Source: Blasia pusilla (Eukaryota > Marchantiophyta > Marchantiopsida > Blasiales). Taken from it: 64,000 nt of DNA. The first letter of the stretch is position 1, and every line of letters starts with the position of its first letter. Below the pieces are notes generated by a model that was given only the letters and a program-made list of their open reading frames with translations, was not told the origin of the DNA and ran no database searches. Below are positions 1-20,559 of the stretch, piece after piece. A program made the position numbers and the translations under genes. The DNA lies in contig CM114275.1 of NCBI GenBank assembly GCA_050084515.1, positions 25,606,001 to 25,670,000 on the forward strand. Direction: 5' to 3'.

Positions 1-299
1 TAAAAAAGTGAAAATCTAATTTCCTCTTCATTATTATCAAAATGAAAATCTAGATGTATTATTTTTTACTCATTTGTAAACATTTTTTACTCTAAAAATT
101 CAACCTGTGTCCAATCATTTCCCATTACAACTCTCCATTTTTTGGATGGCCAAAATATCATACTGAAATATGAATAATATATGAGAAAAAATATATATAC
201 TAAATAATAGGTATCCTATGAATGAAAGTCCTTATTTAACAAAACTGTTATTGTAAAGGAGAGCACGTCACGTCTTATACTAAGAGAACGAATGTGACG
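1..299. other. AT-rich stretch, nothing recognised
   Basis: Low-complexity AT-rich sequence upstream of the first gene. No open frame, RNA gene or repeat could be supported here. Confidence 0.5.
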
Positions 300-969
300 G
301 ACGGATACTTCTTGCCCTCCCACAAGGATCACACCGACACGTATGGGAGGCTAACCGGCACGTCAGAGATTCCCCGGTCGCTCACCCGGATCCGCCAGAC
401 CAGACCACGGGCAGAAGATCGCACGGCCCGACGGATCAGGGTTTGCCCACGACGACAAAAGCCTCCAACACGTGTACGTATAATACCGGCACGTCAGAGA
501 TGCCCCGCGTCGCTGACCTCGGGTCCGCTACACCACCCCGTGGGTTAGGTTTCGTCTCCAGGTCCACCCCTCTCGCTCGAAGAAATCGCGAGAGTGCTCG
601 AAAATAGCCTCGAACATGAGGCCTGGCGTGATTAGGGTTTGAACGATCTGAAAGTATGGTGGATGCGCTCTGGGGATGGTGCTGCTGGAGGAGGAAATAA
701 TGAGCTGCGATTTGCGGGGATCACAGAATTGCACGTGAGTGGATTCGGGGGATTCGCTGCGTGTGGCATATGCCGGACGATTGAGCAGCGGAGCTTTTCT
801 GCGGGAGATCGGAGTCCGGTGTCAATGGTTGCTGATGAGGAGAAATCGAGACGGTGGTGCGGAGAGCTTTTTCTTGTGCATCGGGAGGTTGATTGATTTT
901 TAGTTCCGGGAGTTGTGGAGGCTGGCACTCGGGAGAAGGAAATTTCAGGTGAAGGTATTTTTCGTTACT
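300..969 (+). promoter_or_regulatory. Presumed promoter and 5' leader of the MYST acetyltransferase gene
   Basis: The base composition changes sharply from AT-rich to GC-rich at about 290 and stays so up to the start codon at 970. The segment holds an imperfect direct repeat with a spacing of about 133 bp: copies near 354-400 and 487-530 both read GGCACGTCAGAGAT followed by a similar CCCC...GTCGCT block. Both contain the ACGTCA core bound by plant bZIP factors. No transcription start can be read from sequence alone. Confidence 0.45.
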
Positions 970-5684
<4,715 letters not shown>

Positions 5685-8029
5685 CTCTAGTGGATCGATT
5701 TGTGTACAGAAATGCTGGTCTCCCTTTTGTAGATGCATAACCAAACCAATTTTAGTGTAATCAGATTAGAGCCGGATACTCCATAGACTAGGGTTGACCA
5801 TATGTCAAATTCATCTTAGATGATTTTTATCAAAAGTAAAATCACAAATGTAAGTAAGTCCGACCACCTACTCCTGTTCCCAGGACTTCTGCTGTAAACC
5901 CCCATGTGAAACATTGCGGAGTAGTTGATTCCAGGGGACTTCAACCTGGTTGTATATGTAATACTTCCTTTCATACAAAGGCAAAGGTTCTGCGCCAGCT
6001 CCCAAGCGCATGATATCAATTTGTTGTGAACCTGTGAAGACAATTCCTTGGGACAACCTCAATAGTGGGTAGTCTTATGGGCATCTAAGTGGAATTCTTA
6101 CTCCTCATGCTCTGCAACCAACCGTGTCCATCAGACATTTTCGGTGGTTCTCAGAAGTAACCATCATGTGAGTGTCGGATTGAGCTGTCTGTAATGGTAG
6201 ATGACCGTAGTACTGACTCAGCCTATTTTATTGTTTTGCCCCCTACAACACCAATGTTTTATCACCAGTACATGCGTGCTTGACCAGTGAAGAAGGAAAA
6301 GTTCGACCAATTTCAAAAGTAGAGTGTTCCCATGGAAACCTTGAGGTTTTGCTTGTTACCTTCACTTGTGTTCTAATCTTTTCAGTTTAAGACCCAACGT
6401 GTTTATCTTCTCGAGCTTGAACTTTGGTTTTGTTTTTTCTTTAAGTCGGGGTTCTCCAAAGTCCTTTGGACCTCTTCTCCTGAATATGCCCAAACACAAT
6501 TTCACACATTTCACTCTTATAGTGTGGTTCAAGGTTTTAAGGGTTCCTCTTGCTATAATCGATCTTTTGCTGCTGGCTAGACCTAATATTATGATCTCAT
6601 TCCCTCATATTAGTCATCTGGGGTGGTTTTCATTTTCTCCTCACAATCTATTGTTTGGTGTTTCCAATTTTTGTCATAATTTTCTTAGAGTATCAATTTT
6701 GGGTGTTTTTGGTCTTGTTACGATCATCTTTACAAGCTTGTTCTTTTAATTTCAAGTTTCAGGTCAATTCCTCTCAATCATGTTCCTTTTTCTTTCAACA
6801 CTTTAACTTATTGCTTCGCCCTTCCCTATGCTTCCTCTCTCCTTAAGGGCATTGTAAATTCATATTCTCAAAGTTCTTCTTTCGATACTACATATACCAC
6901 TTTGTCTTAACGAACATACAGAATTTCTCGTGCAGTCATATTGTTATGTTGTGTTGAAGGACAACTTGCGAGTCTCATTTCATTTGTTTTCTTCTATGTT
7001 ATGATACGTCCATTATCTATTCTCACCATGCTCCATTTGAAGAGTTAAATATTTTTCAATCAATTTGTGACGCGTGTCAAGGTGATCCCATGGGTGTCCC
7101 ACTCTTTGGTATTGCACATTTTCGTGTCTTTCAAGCATCAACCCAAGCATTTTCATCTTGTCTCTTCCATTTTATTTTTGGTGATGCCACATTGTTAGTC
7201 TTCATTTTAAAGTGGTCTTTGCTAATCCCCATTTTGTGGAACAACCCTCTTTTTTCAAATCTTAAGTCCAGCCTAGTAAATATTGAGTATGATTTCCTTC
7301 ATGGCTTGCCTCAACATTCATCCCGCCTGCTCTTGATTCTTCCATTTGTATTAAAGGGGTTCGAGTTTTTTGGGGCTTCAATTGCTTTTATCGTCTATAT
7401 CTCCAAATTCTTCAATGAGGCTCTTTTAAAAGGTGTAGGATGGCTTCATTTATTATCTCATCTAGAAGATCCCCAAGTGGCTTATTGGATTCTCTCCCTT
7501 CTACCTTCTTCAATTTGCATTTATTTTCCCTCTTTGGTATTCTTATTCCTAGGCCTTTTTCAATATTTCTATTATGGCAACTTTTGATCAACTTCTTGGC
7601 CCAAATATACTTGAGGGAAATGATGGTGTCTTGGTTTCACAACAAACTATCTTGTCTATTTCTTCTGGAGGGATGAGATTTTCCTTCATTATCATATTTG
7701 CTCCATCAAATTTTTTTGGGAATTGGACGTTTGTATCATTGATTATAACTTCAAGATTTTTCTTTGGAGATACATCTATCTTGATGGATTGTGTCACCCA
7801 TATAGATGAGGGGGAACTTTTATTTCAACATCAATTGAGATCTGCCCAAACTCTTCTTCCTCTCACAATACAAGCAATTCTACCCCTTTCAATCAATTGA
7901 TTAGGGAAGGGCTCAATTGATGTCAAGAGTATATCTCCAAGAATTTGCACCAAATCAATTTTTCCAACATTCTTTCTAAGACATCCTAACACTCATCAAG
8001 CTCATCTACGTTCATATGCGGGTACAAAA
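5685..8029. other. 3' flank and T-rich unassigned tract
   Basis: The first few hundred bases are the likely 3' UTR of the acetyltransferase gene. From about 6360 the + strand becomes strongly T-rich. It has long but featureless open frames rich in Phe, Leu and Ser, which I attribute to composition. No domain was recognised on either strand. The part just before 8030 may be further decayed sequence of the RT-associated relic that follows. Confidence 0.4.
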
Positions 8030-8800
8030 GTGGGGCCATGGCTAATTACAAACCCTCTAATTCTTCCATTTCTTCTTTCTCGAAGTCTATTCTTACAAGG
8101 TTTGCAGTTACGCCTTGGACTTCCCCATCCTTCTTTGCTAGGTGTGTCAAATTGCGTATGTGGGGTATCCATATTCTCCAAAGTGCCCATGGTGGAGAAC
8201 CAAGGAGCACACATGATGTTATTAGAGAGGCGGTGGCATCAATGGCTCGTACTGCAAGATACACCGTTGGGAAAGAGCAACTCCATATCCTACCTCCAAT
8301 TACACAAGCAACGTCTCTTCAAAGAGTTGATCTTGTTGCGTATCGAGGTGAATTTTTGGTGCTACGTCATATGGTGGTTACTGATCCAACACATTCTGAC
8401 ATGGTGTGTCAAGCGGAACATACTAAAGGTTCGGCAACTGGAGGAGCAACAAAAAATCAAGGAATTAAGTTATGTTCTGAGACATACGATCTATAGATGT
8501 ATTCCTTTTGCAATCGAAGTATTTGGGTATTTACATGTATTTTTTGATATTTTTTTGAAAACATGTGCTCACCAGTCCCTCGAGAATCATCACCTTGCCC
8601 TTTCTCGCAATCTTTCTCTTTTTGTAGTACTATTTATTTTCAGAAATGCATCTCAATGGTCTTACAAGGTGCACAACTTTTGGCATTAATACATCGAGTG
8701 CAAGTGGTGGAGTGTCTCCTCATCTCACCTCATCGTCCATTCACATCTGAGCAACCACAAGTCTTCTTATCAAATTTGTTTCAAATCATTAATCGCATAG
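8030..8800 (+). pseudogene. Relic of a reverse-transcriptase-associated C-terminal domain
   Basis: Two overlapping frames read together as one decayed protein. The first (8030-8160) has PWLITNPLILPF and LQLRLGLPHPSLLG, followed by a Cys motif (CVCG). The second (about 8130-8500) has GIHILQSAHGGE, STHDVIREAVASMAR, RVDLVAYRGEF and VVTDPTHSDMV. A third frame carries IPFAIEVFGYLHVFFD. From memory, this order (cysteine motif, HDxxRD helix, RRVDxV, DPTRxD, FAxExxG) matches the C-terminal part of proteins annotated as reverse-transcriptase-related in bryophyte and lycophyte genomes. Several frameshifts show it is not functional. The family assignment rests on pattern recall and needs a protein search. 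Confidence 0.55.
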
Positions 8801-10281
8801 CTCATTGAGTTGGTCTTTATGTTGGCTAGTTGCAATCTTCTTTTTGCATTTCATTGTACATTTCTTGACTCCTCTTTTCCAATGCAATTACCTTTCTTTG
8901 TCCCTTTTGAAGTTTGTTATTATAATAAGGTAGATTTTCAGATCTATATTGTTATCTACACATTCATCCCGTGTGTTAACAGTCCATACATTGACATATA
9001 TCATTTTTAACCCGAAGAAATTTGTTACGTGTTTCATTCAATTATTAGTAACTACATTCTCAAACATTCGCTCTCCGGGGTCTACGATTTTGATCTTCTC
9101 CAGTTGTAAAAGGGTATAGATTCCACACTCCCGTATGATTATGCCGTCTTCGGCAGTTTTTCTCCTTTCCAGCATGATTAATGTTTCGAGTAAAATGTAC
9201 TACTCATCGTTACTAGTCTGGGGAGGCTTGTATTGGCCTAATAATTTACTTCAAATTTCTTTTGACTTGCTTTTCTTACAAGAAAAAGGCTCCTATATTC
9301 ATGGGAATAAGAATTATCTCCTAGGGCATCATTTAAGTGTGCTTGCCCGGCACGATTCACCTAAGTCCTGACCCACCATTCTCTAGCCACACGTCATTTG
9401 GAGTGCACATGGGTTTTAGCCCAAATAGATGAAGGAATATGTGAAACCCTCAGGAAATGGGTTAGCTATGTGAAGACAATACCCCAAGCTCGGTTCTACT
9501 TCATCTATGGATCGCTGCATGGACGCTATGCCTACCTCAACTATATTTTGTTCATGAATGCATGTGTACATAGTATCCCCTTCAGGCGTTTAATCGCAGA
9601 GACTGCATCTTTTATAGCCAAATTGGAAGCTGCAGTGCATCACTGTTGTGAAGTGCTTTGAACACTCGGTTTCCTCTACTGTAGGGTTTGTGAGGAGAGT
9701 GAGGAAACTCACACTAGTAAAAGAGAGGATGTGGCACAATTCCGCCAGAGCAAACTTCGGAGTACTCCATGCAATTGTTAACTGTGCTATGACCATCTCC
9801 AGATGCAAAGTTCACAGGCTGAAACTTGAAGACTGAACTTTTCATTGGCGCTGGGCCACTTTATAAGTCTACAGAAAACTGAATGAATCTTCTAGTGAGT
9901 GTACTTAAGACCACAATCCCTGTCCCCGTTTGGGAGTGTGTAGAGTCCCCCATTCCCACACCAGTTGGGGCCCCTCCACCACAGCAGATAGGCCACAGCA
10001 ATTCGTATATGTAAAGTTTTATGAAGATGTATCTGTAGGCACCTTATGAATTAAATTACAACAATCGACCTACATATAGAGTTGTCACCCAAAGAATTTG
10101 GCTTCGGTTTAGCTTCCAAAAAAATGGTATCCTCTTGGCTGGTTTGCTGAGCCCAATGCAACGGGGGCCTATCCCGATCCAGACATCGTTCTCTGAAGCA
10201 CTCTGGAATTACTGTCTTGAGCCAAAAGCATAATCAATTGAATTATAGCCTTGCTTGCCTCCATGTCTCCTCATGAAAACA
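8801..10281. other. Intergenic, no supported gene
   Basis: Contains short open frames, the longest 87 codons at 9398-9661, with no recognised motif. The right-hand few hundred bases should include the 3' UTR of the leftward gene that ends at 10282. Confidence 0.45.
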
Positions 10282-13200
10282 TTACATGATGATGCGGAGC
10301 AGACCCAGGCCAACGGCGGTGACAGAAACAATTGTACCTGCACATAGGTTCATCTAGTCAACTACTGATAGACTTTCAAATGTTCAAATATCTGTCCCGG
10401 AGCCTTCATTGTTCACAACATCCAAACCCCAAAACGTGGGATTGCTTACATACCTATGCAGTACTTGATGATATCATACTTTGCAGCTTCGAGTTGGGTT
10501 TTCAAAGTGTGAATTTCCTGAGAGTATCACGTGTGCAGACAAAATTGATCAACAACAGCCATACCAGTTATACTGTATCATTTATCTGATATTACAATCC
10601 ATCAAAAACAGGGTCCCGGAGAACCAAGTAAGCAGGCACCACTAGCTACTTCTGTGTATCTGCCAAATCAGTCCAAAGTCATTCTAAAGCTTCTAACTTG
10701 TTCAGCCAACTAACCTAAGCCCTTGCCCTTGTTGTCTTCGAATCTAGACATCTATCATCAAAGAAGAGCTGAAAAGAGACATCTAGCCTGAGAAAACAAC
10801 TAAAAAAATATGTTACCCTATCAAGCTTGTTGGTAAGATTTGACGTCTCTGCACTTTGAGTAGCCAGCTCATCCCTAATGCGTCTGTACATCCATGCCAC
10901 CATGCAAGAGTTAATATTCTCAGATTGATTGAGAGTAGCTCAAATAAGAAAATGGACCACAGCACAGGGCAGTCACATAGAACTTCACATATCACCCTCT
11001 GTCACAGTGGCAATAAGCTACATGACTCCACTTGACTGATGTGTCTCCTCTTACTTTGTGTAAATCCACAAGTAAGCAATTAAGCAGTTTCTCAGAACTT
11101 TAACACACATGGAAACCTTTGGACAAAAGTGGCAGTCTTCCATTTGACCTTACAATGCTTTCAGATTACAAATCGAATTATCACTCCAGACCTCACGTTA
11201 AGTGGATTAAAGATTTAAAGACAAGCAAATTCCCTAGCTAAACAATGACATGAGGCAGACTTCTTTGCTGGGCTATGGAGCAGCAATCAATTCACATCAT
11301 GATAAACCAATGATGAATATCATCCACAATGTATTACTAATCTCGTATCAGACTACAAGCACAAGTAGTGTGACACGTAAACGCACAACATCATTTCCAA
11401 ATAGGAGTAAGGCAAAATCATATGCGGCAAACACCTATACCAAATATTTCAGATCATTAAGAAAGATACCTTACCCCCTTTCCAGATTCAAGTCTAGCCT
11501 GTGTCCTGCTGTGACCTTGTCAACTTCATACCTGGATCAAATAGAACAGCAGAAATATGCAGGTTAATTGTCACAGTATTCTACATTATGAATTAGAGAT
11601 ATGCCAGATACCTTACACAGCTGTAGAGAAAACTACCTCAATTCACTCCGCAGCTTATCGATATCTGTTCGGAGTCTTTCTGTTTCTCGCTGCAATGAAG
11701 CGATGTGGTGTTCCTGTACAACACAACCATAGACCACTGAGTGACGACTGGTTCCATACTCTGTTTAAAGAGGGAGGTCATTGTAAATTCGCCATAATCA
11801 ATCTAGTGATATTCACTCAAAATCTATTACAATGCCAAATCTCTGCAGATGGCCAATTAATCCTTTCACGGGCTAGCATGCGTGTGATGAGAAGTATCTG
11901 CCAAGCATTAAAATAACATATAAATGAAGTGAAACCTAGCACATGAGAACTTCTTCAAAGAAAACAACTGACAGATCGTGTACCTGACTGCTTTGCACTT
12001 CAGCCTTAAATTTGGACATAGCACCTTCCATCATCATTTCACTCTGTTGCATGCCCAACAACACAAGTCACATGTCTATCTATGTCTACTTGTCTTCGGC
12101 CTGTCCATCCACTAAGACAGGGAAGAGCAAACGATGAAAACTTTGACAGTCACAATCCCCCTGAATGATTAACTAAATACTTTACACTAGACTTTCAGTT
12201 CTAGATTGTCAGATGAGTCGGCAGAAACTATAACTGCGTTTGCATCACACTGTTATTAACAATTCTATCTGTGGAACAGAGATGTCCAAATCTATAAAAA
12301 AATTCTCTTGAGAAAATGTTTCTAGATGACTTAAACATCTTTACTAATTTACTAAGGCGTAAACGAAAGTCACGCAGATTCAAAGTTGTTCTGTGAAACT
12401 GCCTCAACTGTCCACAGCATTCATAATTACATATTTTCCGACTCATCACATGGAGATATCGTAGTAGCACAACTACCTCCTCGGCCGGAATGACCCCACA
12501 GAGAATTGCAACACCCTATTCAAAGCTGATGGAACCGCCTTGCACCAAAACTTTCCCGTAATTAATATTTCCAACCCAGGCCACTGTGCAACAACTCTGC
12601 TGGCAATGGTCCTATAAACAAAGACGCGCTCGGCTCGAGCAGAGCAGATTATTTAAGAGAGATGGGGAAAACCTGCGTACTCTTTGCATCTCTGACTTCG
12701 AAGTGAAAGTCTGGGCAACATTTTCCAAACTGTCATTGAGAACCTCAGTTATGACAGCAGTAATTGCCTCTGCTTGTTTCGCAGTCAATCCTTGGGATTC
12801 AAGCCTTCGAACCTGTACGTCCACAGTCCAAGGAAACGACCTCAATTCTGATCGCTTCAACTAGATAAGTCCTTAAGCGCGTGTCCAGAGGGTACGACTT
12901 TTAATACTAGTAGCATTCGGCAACCTAGAAGGACTGCAGACTGAAAACCGTAAAGGAAATTCAGTTTGAAAACCGCCTGTAACTACATGGAACCAAAAAA
13001 TTTGCACACAATGCATAATAAGAACCTTGAAAGCGTACAGAGATAGTAAAGAGGTCAATAAAAAATTAGAAATGATTACCAGCGCTAGGGTATCGACGAG
13101 GAAAGCCCTCTTGCTATTGGCAGCGGTAACAAGCTGTGAAATGTGACGCATGTAAAATCCCCTCACAGCCCCGTAATTCCATGCCTGGTGAGGAATTAGC

Positions 13201-13385
13201 AACCGCCGATCTTGGAAGGCAATCCAATCATGAGAAGGTGGGAGCGTGGGAACAGGAAGCCTCAACCGAATGTCTGTGTTGGCAAAATCAACGGGGATTG
13301 CGCCAGCACGGATGCCAGTCGGCCAATGCAAAGCCTGCAGCTGCACTCCCTGCTGTTGCACTGCTCTCCTCACAGCCGCAGCCAT
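10282..13385 (-). CDS. DUF1640/CCDC90 family mitochondrial coiled-coil protein (MCUR1/Fmp32-like)
   Basis: Inner-mitochondrial-membrane protein. Relatives act in cytochrome oxidase assembly (yeast Fmp32) and in mitochondrial calcium uniporter regulation (animal MCUR1); the plant role is not settled. Eight exons on the minus strand join in frame: 13385-13080, 12812-12681, 12043-11984, 11713-11637, 11531-11475, 10883-10817, 10517-10454 and 10337-10282, giving 272 aa. An Arg/Gln-rich N-terminus (MAAAVRRAVQQQGVQ) fits a mitochondrial presequence. Then come FLVDTLALVRRLESQGL and KQAEAITAVITEVLNDSLEN, the family's signature. A heptad-rich coiled coil follows (ETERLRTDIDKLRSELR, ATQSAETSNLTNKLDREI), then a single C-terminal membrane segment (GTIVSVTAVGLGLLRIIM). 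All junctions have consensus GT-AG sites. The length is normal for plant members and no lesion is visible. Confidence 0.93.
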
Positions 13386-14460
13386 CTACCTCAAACGTGT
13401 AATTGCTGGAGTCTTCGCAGATTAATGCAAATCCCAATCCCAGAAATAATTATCCCAAGTAAAACGGCGTTCCGAATGATCAATCGCTCCAGGCAGAGAA
13501 CATCACCTTCAAACTCTACTACTTGGCAAGAGCACTAGCACTCAGGATCCAAAGGCGATCCACCAATTCATCAACTCCTACCTTCACACATCGTGGCAGA
13601 ACTTCAAATGTCGCAATCTGGTGAGGTGGTGGAGGACAGAGGGCTGCCCCGAGCAGCCCGAGCCCGGTTGCATGAGGCTTCTCACAACAAGGAGCGCACA
13701 AAAAGATCCTACGCAGACTCTAGCACGCACACCAAGAAACCACTCCAAATGCCCCGAAGGTATCCGCCTTCAAAAAATCTGACTCCACGCTCGATCCCTC
13801 CAATTCCCAACACAAACGCTCAAGCACACTGCCTACAACTCACTCCCCACGGAACACCCCACTGCACAATAGGTTTTCTACAAAATCGCAAGCTACACGC
13901 AATCCCACACGCCCAAAGATCTATCCAAAAGACTCACGGCAACGCCAGGAATCCAAAGCCACCACCGCCAGAGCGAGCACGCGCACAATTTGTCCGCGTT
14001 CCCGCACTCGATGCGATCGGGAGTTCCCTTCTTTCGATCGAGTGCGTACTCCCTCTCCGTTCCCTCTCGCACTTCAGTTCGTTTTCGTTTGTTTACTTCA
14101 CTGGACAGGTGCGTGAACGCCTACCATTCCATCCATCCATTCTTCCATCCATGGAAAAAGAACTCTCCACAAACCCATCAACCCTACAGGGGCGCCCCCA
14201 TAGTGGGCATCCATGGAGGGATGGCGCGGAGTCGCTAAGGGGAGACGCTAAATCAACTCCGTGCCTACAGCAGGCGGCGCTATGTTCAGGAGTGTTGTTC
14301 CGTCCGTGTTGTGTAAGGGTCTTTCGGCCCCTAAGTTAGCGCTGCTGCCTCTGATAGTTGAGCTCGCTTGGTGGGAAAGGACATTATCTTCGGACCGACG
14401 GATCCTTGTGCTGTTCCACGGACCGCCCTCCGGCCGAGAACGCGTTCTCCGTCAAAAGTA
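13386..14460. promoter_or_regulatory. GC-rich upstream region of the DUF1640 gene
   Basis: GC-rich sequence directly upstream of the leftward gene, ending abruptly at about 14460 where AT-rich repeats begin. It should hold that gene's promoter and 5' leader. A long open frame on the + strand (13593-14339) has no recognisable domain and biased composition, so I do not call it. A rightward transcript starting near 14.05 kb cannot be excluded. Confidence 0.4.
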
Positions 14461-14589
14461 GTAAGGCGTCACTGTAAGAGATAGATCTTTCCACTTTCGA
14501 ACCTTGATTCCAAACAATTATTTTTATTTTTAGTCATGTTATAAAAAAAAAATTTGTTCGTAGAAGAGAAAATATTTTTTTCTTCGTCG

Positions 14590-14880
14590 GTTGTCATATA
14601 AGAGTAGAGGTGTTTGCAAATCAAGAAGGCACTCTCCAATAACAATATATATTAATAAGGTATCTGTGCGATGCACGGGAAATAAACAATTGTTTGAAGA
14701 ATTAATGTATAACCCGTGAGGGGAAGAAATTAATGATGTTCGACATAAATTCAAATTTTTTTCTTGATGCCCATAGCATGTGAATCATTTCCTTGCTGTC
14801 CAATTCCCATATGTTAAGTGAAGAGATGTTTGCAAATCAAAAAGGCACTCTCCCATAATAATATAAGTTTTATTTACCGT
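14590..14880 (+). repeat. Dispersed repeat, related copy at 31955-32165
   Basis: GTGTTTGCAAATCAAGAAGG followed by CACTCTCCAATAA occurs at about 14612 and again, slightly changed, at about 14828. Between the copies lie the GTGCGATGCACGGGAAAT motif and CATAGCATGTGAATCATTTC. The same series of blocks recurs at 31955-32165 in the same orientation. Short segments of this kind with a hairpin-like CCCGTGCATCGCACGGG core are common in plant non-autonomous elements. No clear termini were found. Confidence 0.6.
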
Positions 14881-17949
<3,069 letters not shown>

Positions 17950-17986
17950 AGTGATAGTAAAGGGTTAGGGGAAAGTCGAAGCGATC

Positions 17987-18098
17987 ATGGAAGAAACTTT
18001 GAGGGATATGAGTCATGAATTGAAAGAGTTGAGAGTTGCATTTAATCCTAATCAAAACCAAGTCCAAGAATAAGCGCAAGAAGTTGCTTCAGTCATAA

Positions 18099-18170
<72 letters not shown>

Positions 18171-19110
18171 CCGATAGGTGGGATGGAGACGGAAACCACG
18201 AGAATCGCAACTTCTGGGGAGAGTGACGAAACTTTAAGGGCACAAGCATTAGAGGCCCAAGCAGCACAAAGAGTGATGGGGATGAATGCTCAAGCATCAT
18301 TGATATTGAAAATGACAAAGACATGCAATGTAGAACCGTACAAAGGAAGTCAAGTCATGGGGGTATTAGAGGGTTGGATGATTCGGATGGAAATCCATTT
18401 ATCCCTTTTCAACATTGATGATCATATTGCAGGGATGTTCATAAGATCTTGGTTAATCGATCGAGCATTGACATGGTATCAAGGATGGGAGAGATCCTTA
18501 ATTGAAACAATTCAACAAATCACATGGAGCGGAATGAAGCAAGGGCTGTTGCAAAATTTCCAAGCTATGGATCCAATCCTCACTGCTAGAATGAAATTAT
18601 GGCGATTGGAGCAAAAAGGCATTGTGGAGGACTACATCGAAGAATTTCGTGACTTGTAGATACAAATTCGCGACATGAGTGGGCCAGAAGCTCTCGATCT
18701 GTTTAAGAGAGGTTTGAAGAGGAAGGTGCGTCAAGAGGTGATTCGAGACAACCCAAAAGATGTGTACGAAGGATGAGGAGAGGTGGTTTCTTCCATGAAC
18801 AACCACTACGAACCCACATCCATGGAGATGGATAACCTTTGATCACGAGATGGTTATGTGTCGCGAAGGTATAATGGAAGGGTGCCAATGGAGAGAGATC
18901 GGAACCCCAATATATAAGGGATTGCTCCTCAAACGGACGAGGTCGGGGTTCCTAGAGGAGGGAGAGAATTCGAAGTCCGAAGAAATACATGCCAATGTTT
19001 TGAGTGTGGTAGAAATGGTCATGTAACTATGAATTATTGTCTTCATAGGCTCAAAAATAGGCCATATTGTCGCCCCCGTAATCATCTTGAAGGAGGACAC
19101 ATGTAGGAAG
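17987..19110 (+). pseudogene. gag: gag of the chromovirus, with CCHC zinc knuckle
   Basis: The frame opens at 17987 (MEETLRDMSHELKELRVAF), is interrupted by stops and a GA microsatellite (18103-18165), and continues at 18183-18659. The core matches retrotransposon Gag: YKGSQVMGVLEGWMIRME, WLIDRALTWYQGWE and DYIEEFRDL. The zinc knuckle CFECGRNGHVTMNYC (18996-19040) has the canonical CX2CX4HX4C spacing. Gag packages element RNA in the cytoplasm; here it is broken by several stops. Confidence 0.88.
18103..18165 (+). repeat. (GA)n microsatellite inside gag
   Basis: About 31 GA units interrupt the N-terminal part of gag. Its orientation is opposite to the CT tract at 17589. It is a second potential partner for microsatellite recombination in this region. 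Confidence 0.95.
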
Positions 19111-19156
19111 ATGACGAAGAAGGCGGACCTCAGGGAAACGCCAACCACCAATAATC

Positions 19157-19610
19157 GTGCCTCGCGGATATACTAGTTCTAACAAAAGGAGGAAGGGCGA
19201 GGGTCGACACAAACATGTGGAGGTAAATGGTTTAAAGAGAGGAGAAACACGTATGATTGTGATAGATGGGGAAGTAGAAGGATCCCAAGTTAGAGTGTTG
19301 ATTGATCCTAGGGCAACAACAAACTTCCTTTCAAGAGCCATAGCTATGAAATTGGGCTTAGCTTTAGAGAGGGATCAAATAGAAGAGGTAGAATTACCAA
19401 ACAGGCAAACAGAAAAGATTGAGAAGCTTCCTCGAAGGGTAGAGTTGAGGATAGGAAAGTATCTATAAGAGTTGGAGATGAAGGTCATTAGGTTAGCACG
19501 TTATGATGTTATCTTGGGAATGCCTTGGATGGAACAGTATAATCCAGAGGTAGATTGGAGAAAAAAGATTATAAAGACTTGAGAGGGGAAGCTTTACGGA
19601 GATAGAGTTA
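19157..19610 (+). pseudogene. Aspartic protease domain of the chromovirus, active site altered
   Basis: The segment reads MIVIDGEVEGSQVRVLIDPR followed by ATTNFLSRAIAMKLGL, then RYDVILGMPWMEQYNPEVDW. Retropepsins have a D-S/T-G triad where this copy has DPR (about 19302-19310), so the enzyme would be dead. A stop interrupts the frame after RIGKYL. The flap-side motif ILGMPW is intact. Confidence 0.85.
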
Positions 19611-19670
19611 GATCACGTCCTAGAATCCTACCCCTATATGTAATAGGAAAAACCGCGATCAAACATCAAG

Positions 19671-20480
19671 ATGTATGTTTCTAGATTTAATAAGAGATGT
19701 TTGTGGTTTGAAAAAACATTCAGAGCTACCACACGAGTTGAGAGAAGTATTGGAGGAATACAAAATGTATTCCCAAATGATTTACCATCAGGGTTACCAC
19801 CCAAATTGAGGGTAGACCACAAAATTGAGGTCCTTCCAAGAAGCACACCACCATGTAAGGCTCCTTACCGCTTAGCTCCAAGAGAATTAGAAGAACGAAA
19901 ATCCCAAGTGGAGGAGATGTTGTAGAAAGGCTTCATCCAACCAAGCGTCTCGCCATATGGAGCCCCTCTCCTTTTTGTGAAAAAGAAGGATGGAAGCATG
20001 CGATTGTGTATCGACTATTGAGCACTGAATCAACAAATAGTCAAAAATAAATATCCATTACCAAGAATGGATCATTTGTTCGACCAGCTACAAGGAGCAA
20101 AATACTTCACCAAACTTGACCTTCACAACGGCTACAACCAAATTTAGATTGCGGATGAAGATGTGCACAAGACTGCTTTTCATACTAGGTATGGACACTT
20201 TGAACACTTAGTCATGCCATTTGGTCTTACTAATGTACCTGCAATCTTTATGGGCCTAATGAATGATATCTTTCGTCCATATTTAGACAAGTCTGTCATT
20301 GTATTCTTAGATGATATCTAGTCTATAGTAAAATGATAGAGGAGCATATAAATTATCTACGAGAAGTCCTTCAAATCCTAAGAGATAATGAGTTGTATGC
20401 TAAAGCTTCAAAATGTGAGATCTAAGGCATCGAGTAATCGCATAAAATATTCAAGTGATGAGTGAGAAGGTAGAAGCGAT
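19671..20480 (+). pseudogene. Reverse transcriptase domain of the chromovirus
   Basis: The gypsy RT motifs appear in order: [84 protein letters not shown] and VIVFLDDI, the last holding the catalytic DD. Stops interrupt it after QVEEML, CIDY, NQI and DDI. It copied element RNA into DNA before decay. Confidence 0.92.
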
Positions 20481-20559
20481 CCAAAAATGGAGTGTACTTG
20501 AGGATCAAACTCAACTGAAGAGTTTTCTAGGGTTAATATGATTCTATCAAAGATTTGTC

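Noticed and set aside
6366-7587. Long T-rich frames on the + strand that look like membrane proteins
   Set aside because: The Phe/Leu/Ser richness follows from the T-rich composition. There is no family motif, and neighbouring frames look the same.
13593-14339. 248-codon open frame on the + strand
   Set aside because: It lies in a GC-rich promoter region, is rich in Pro, Arg, His and Ser, and has no recognisable domain or splice partner.
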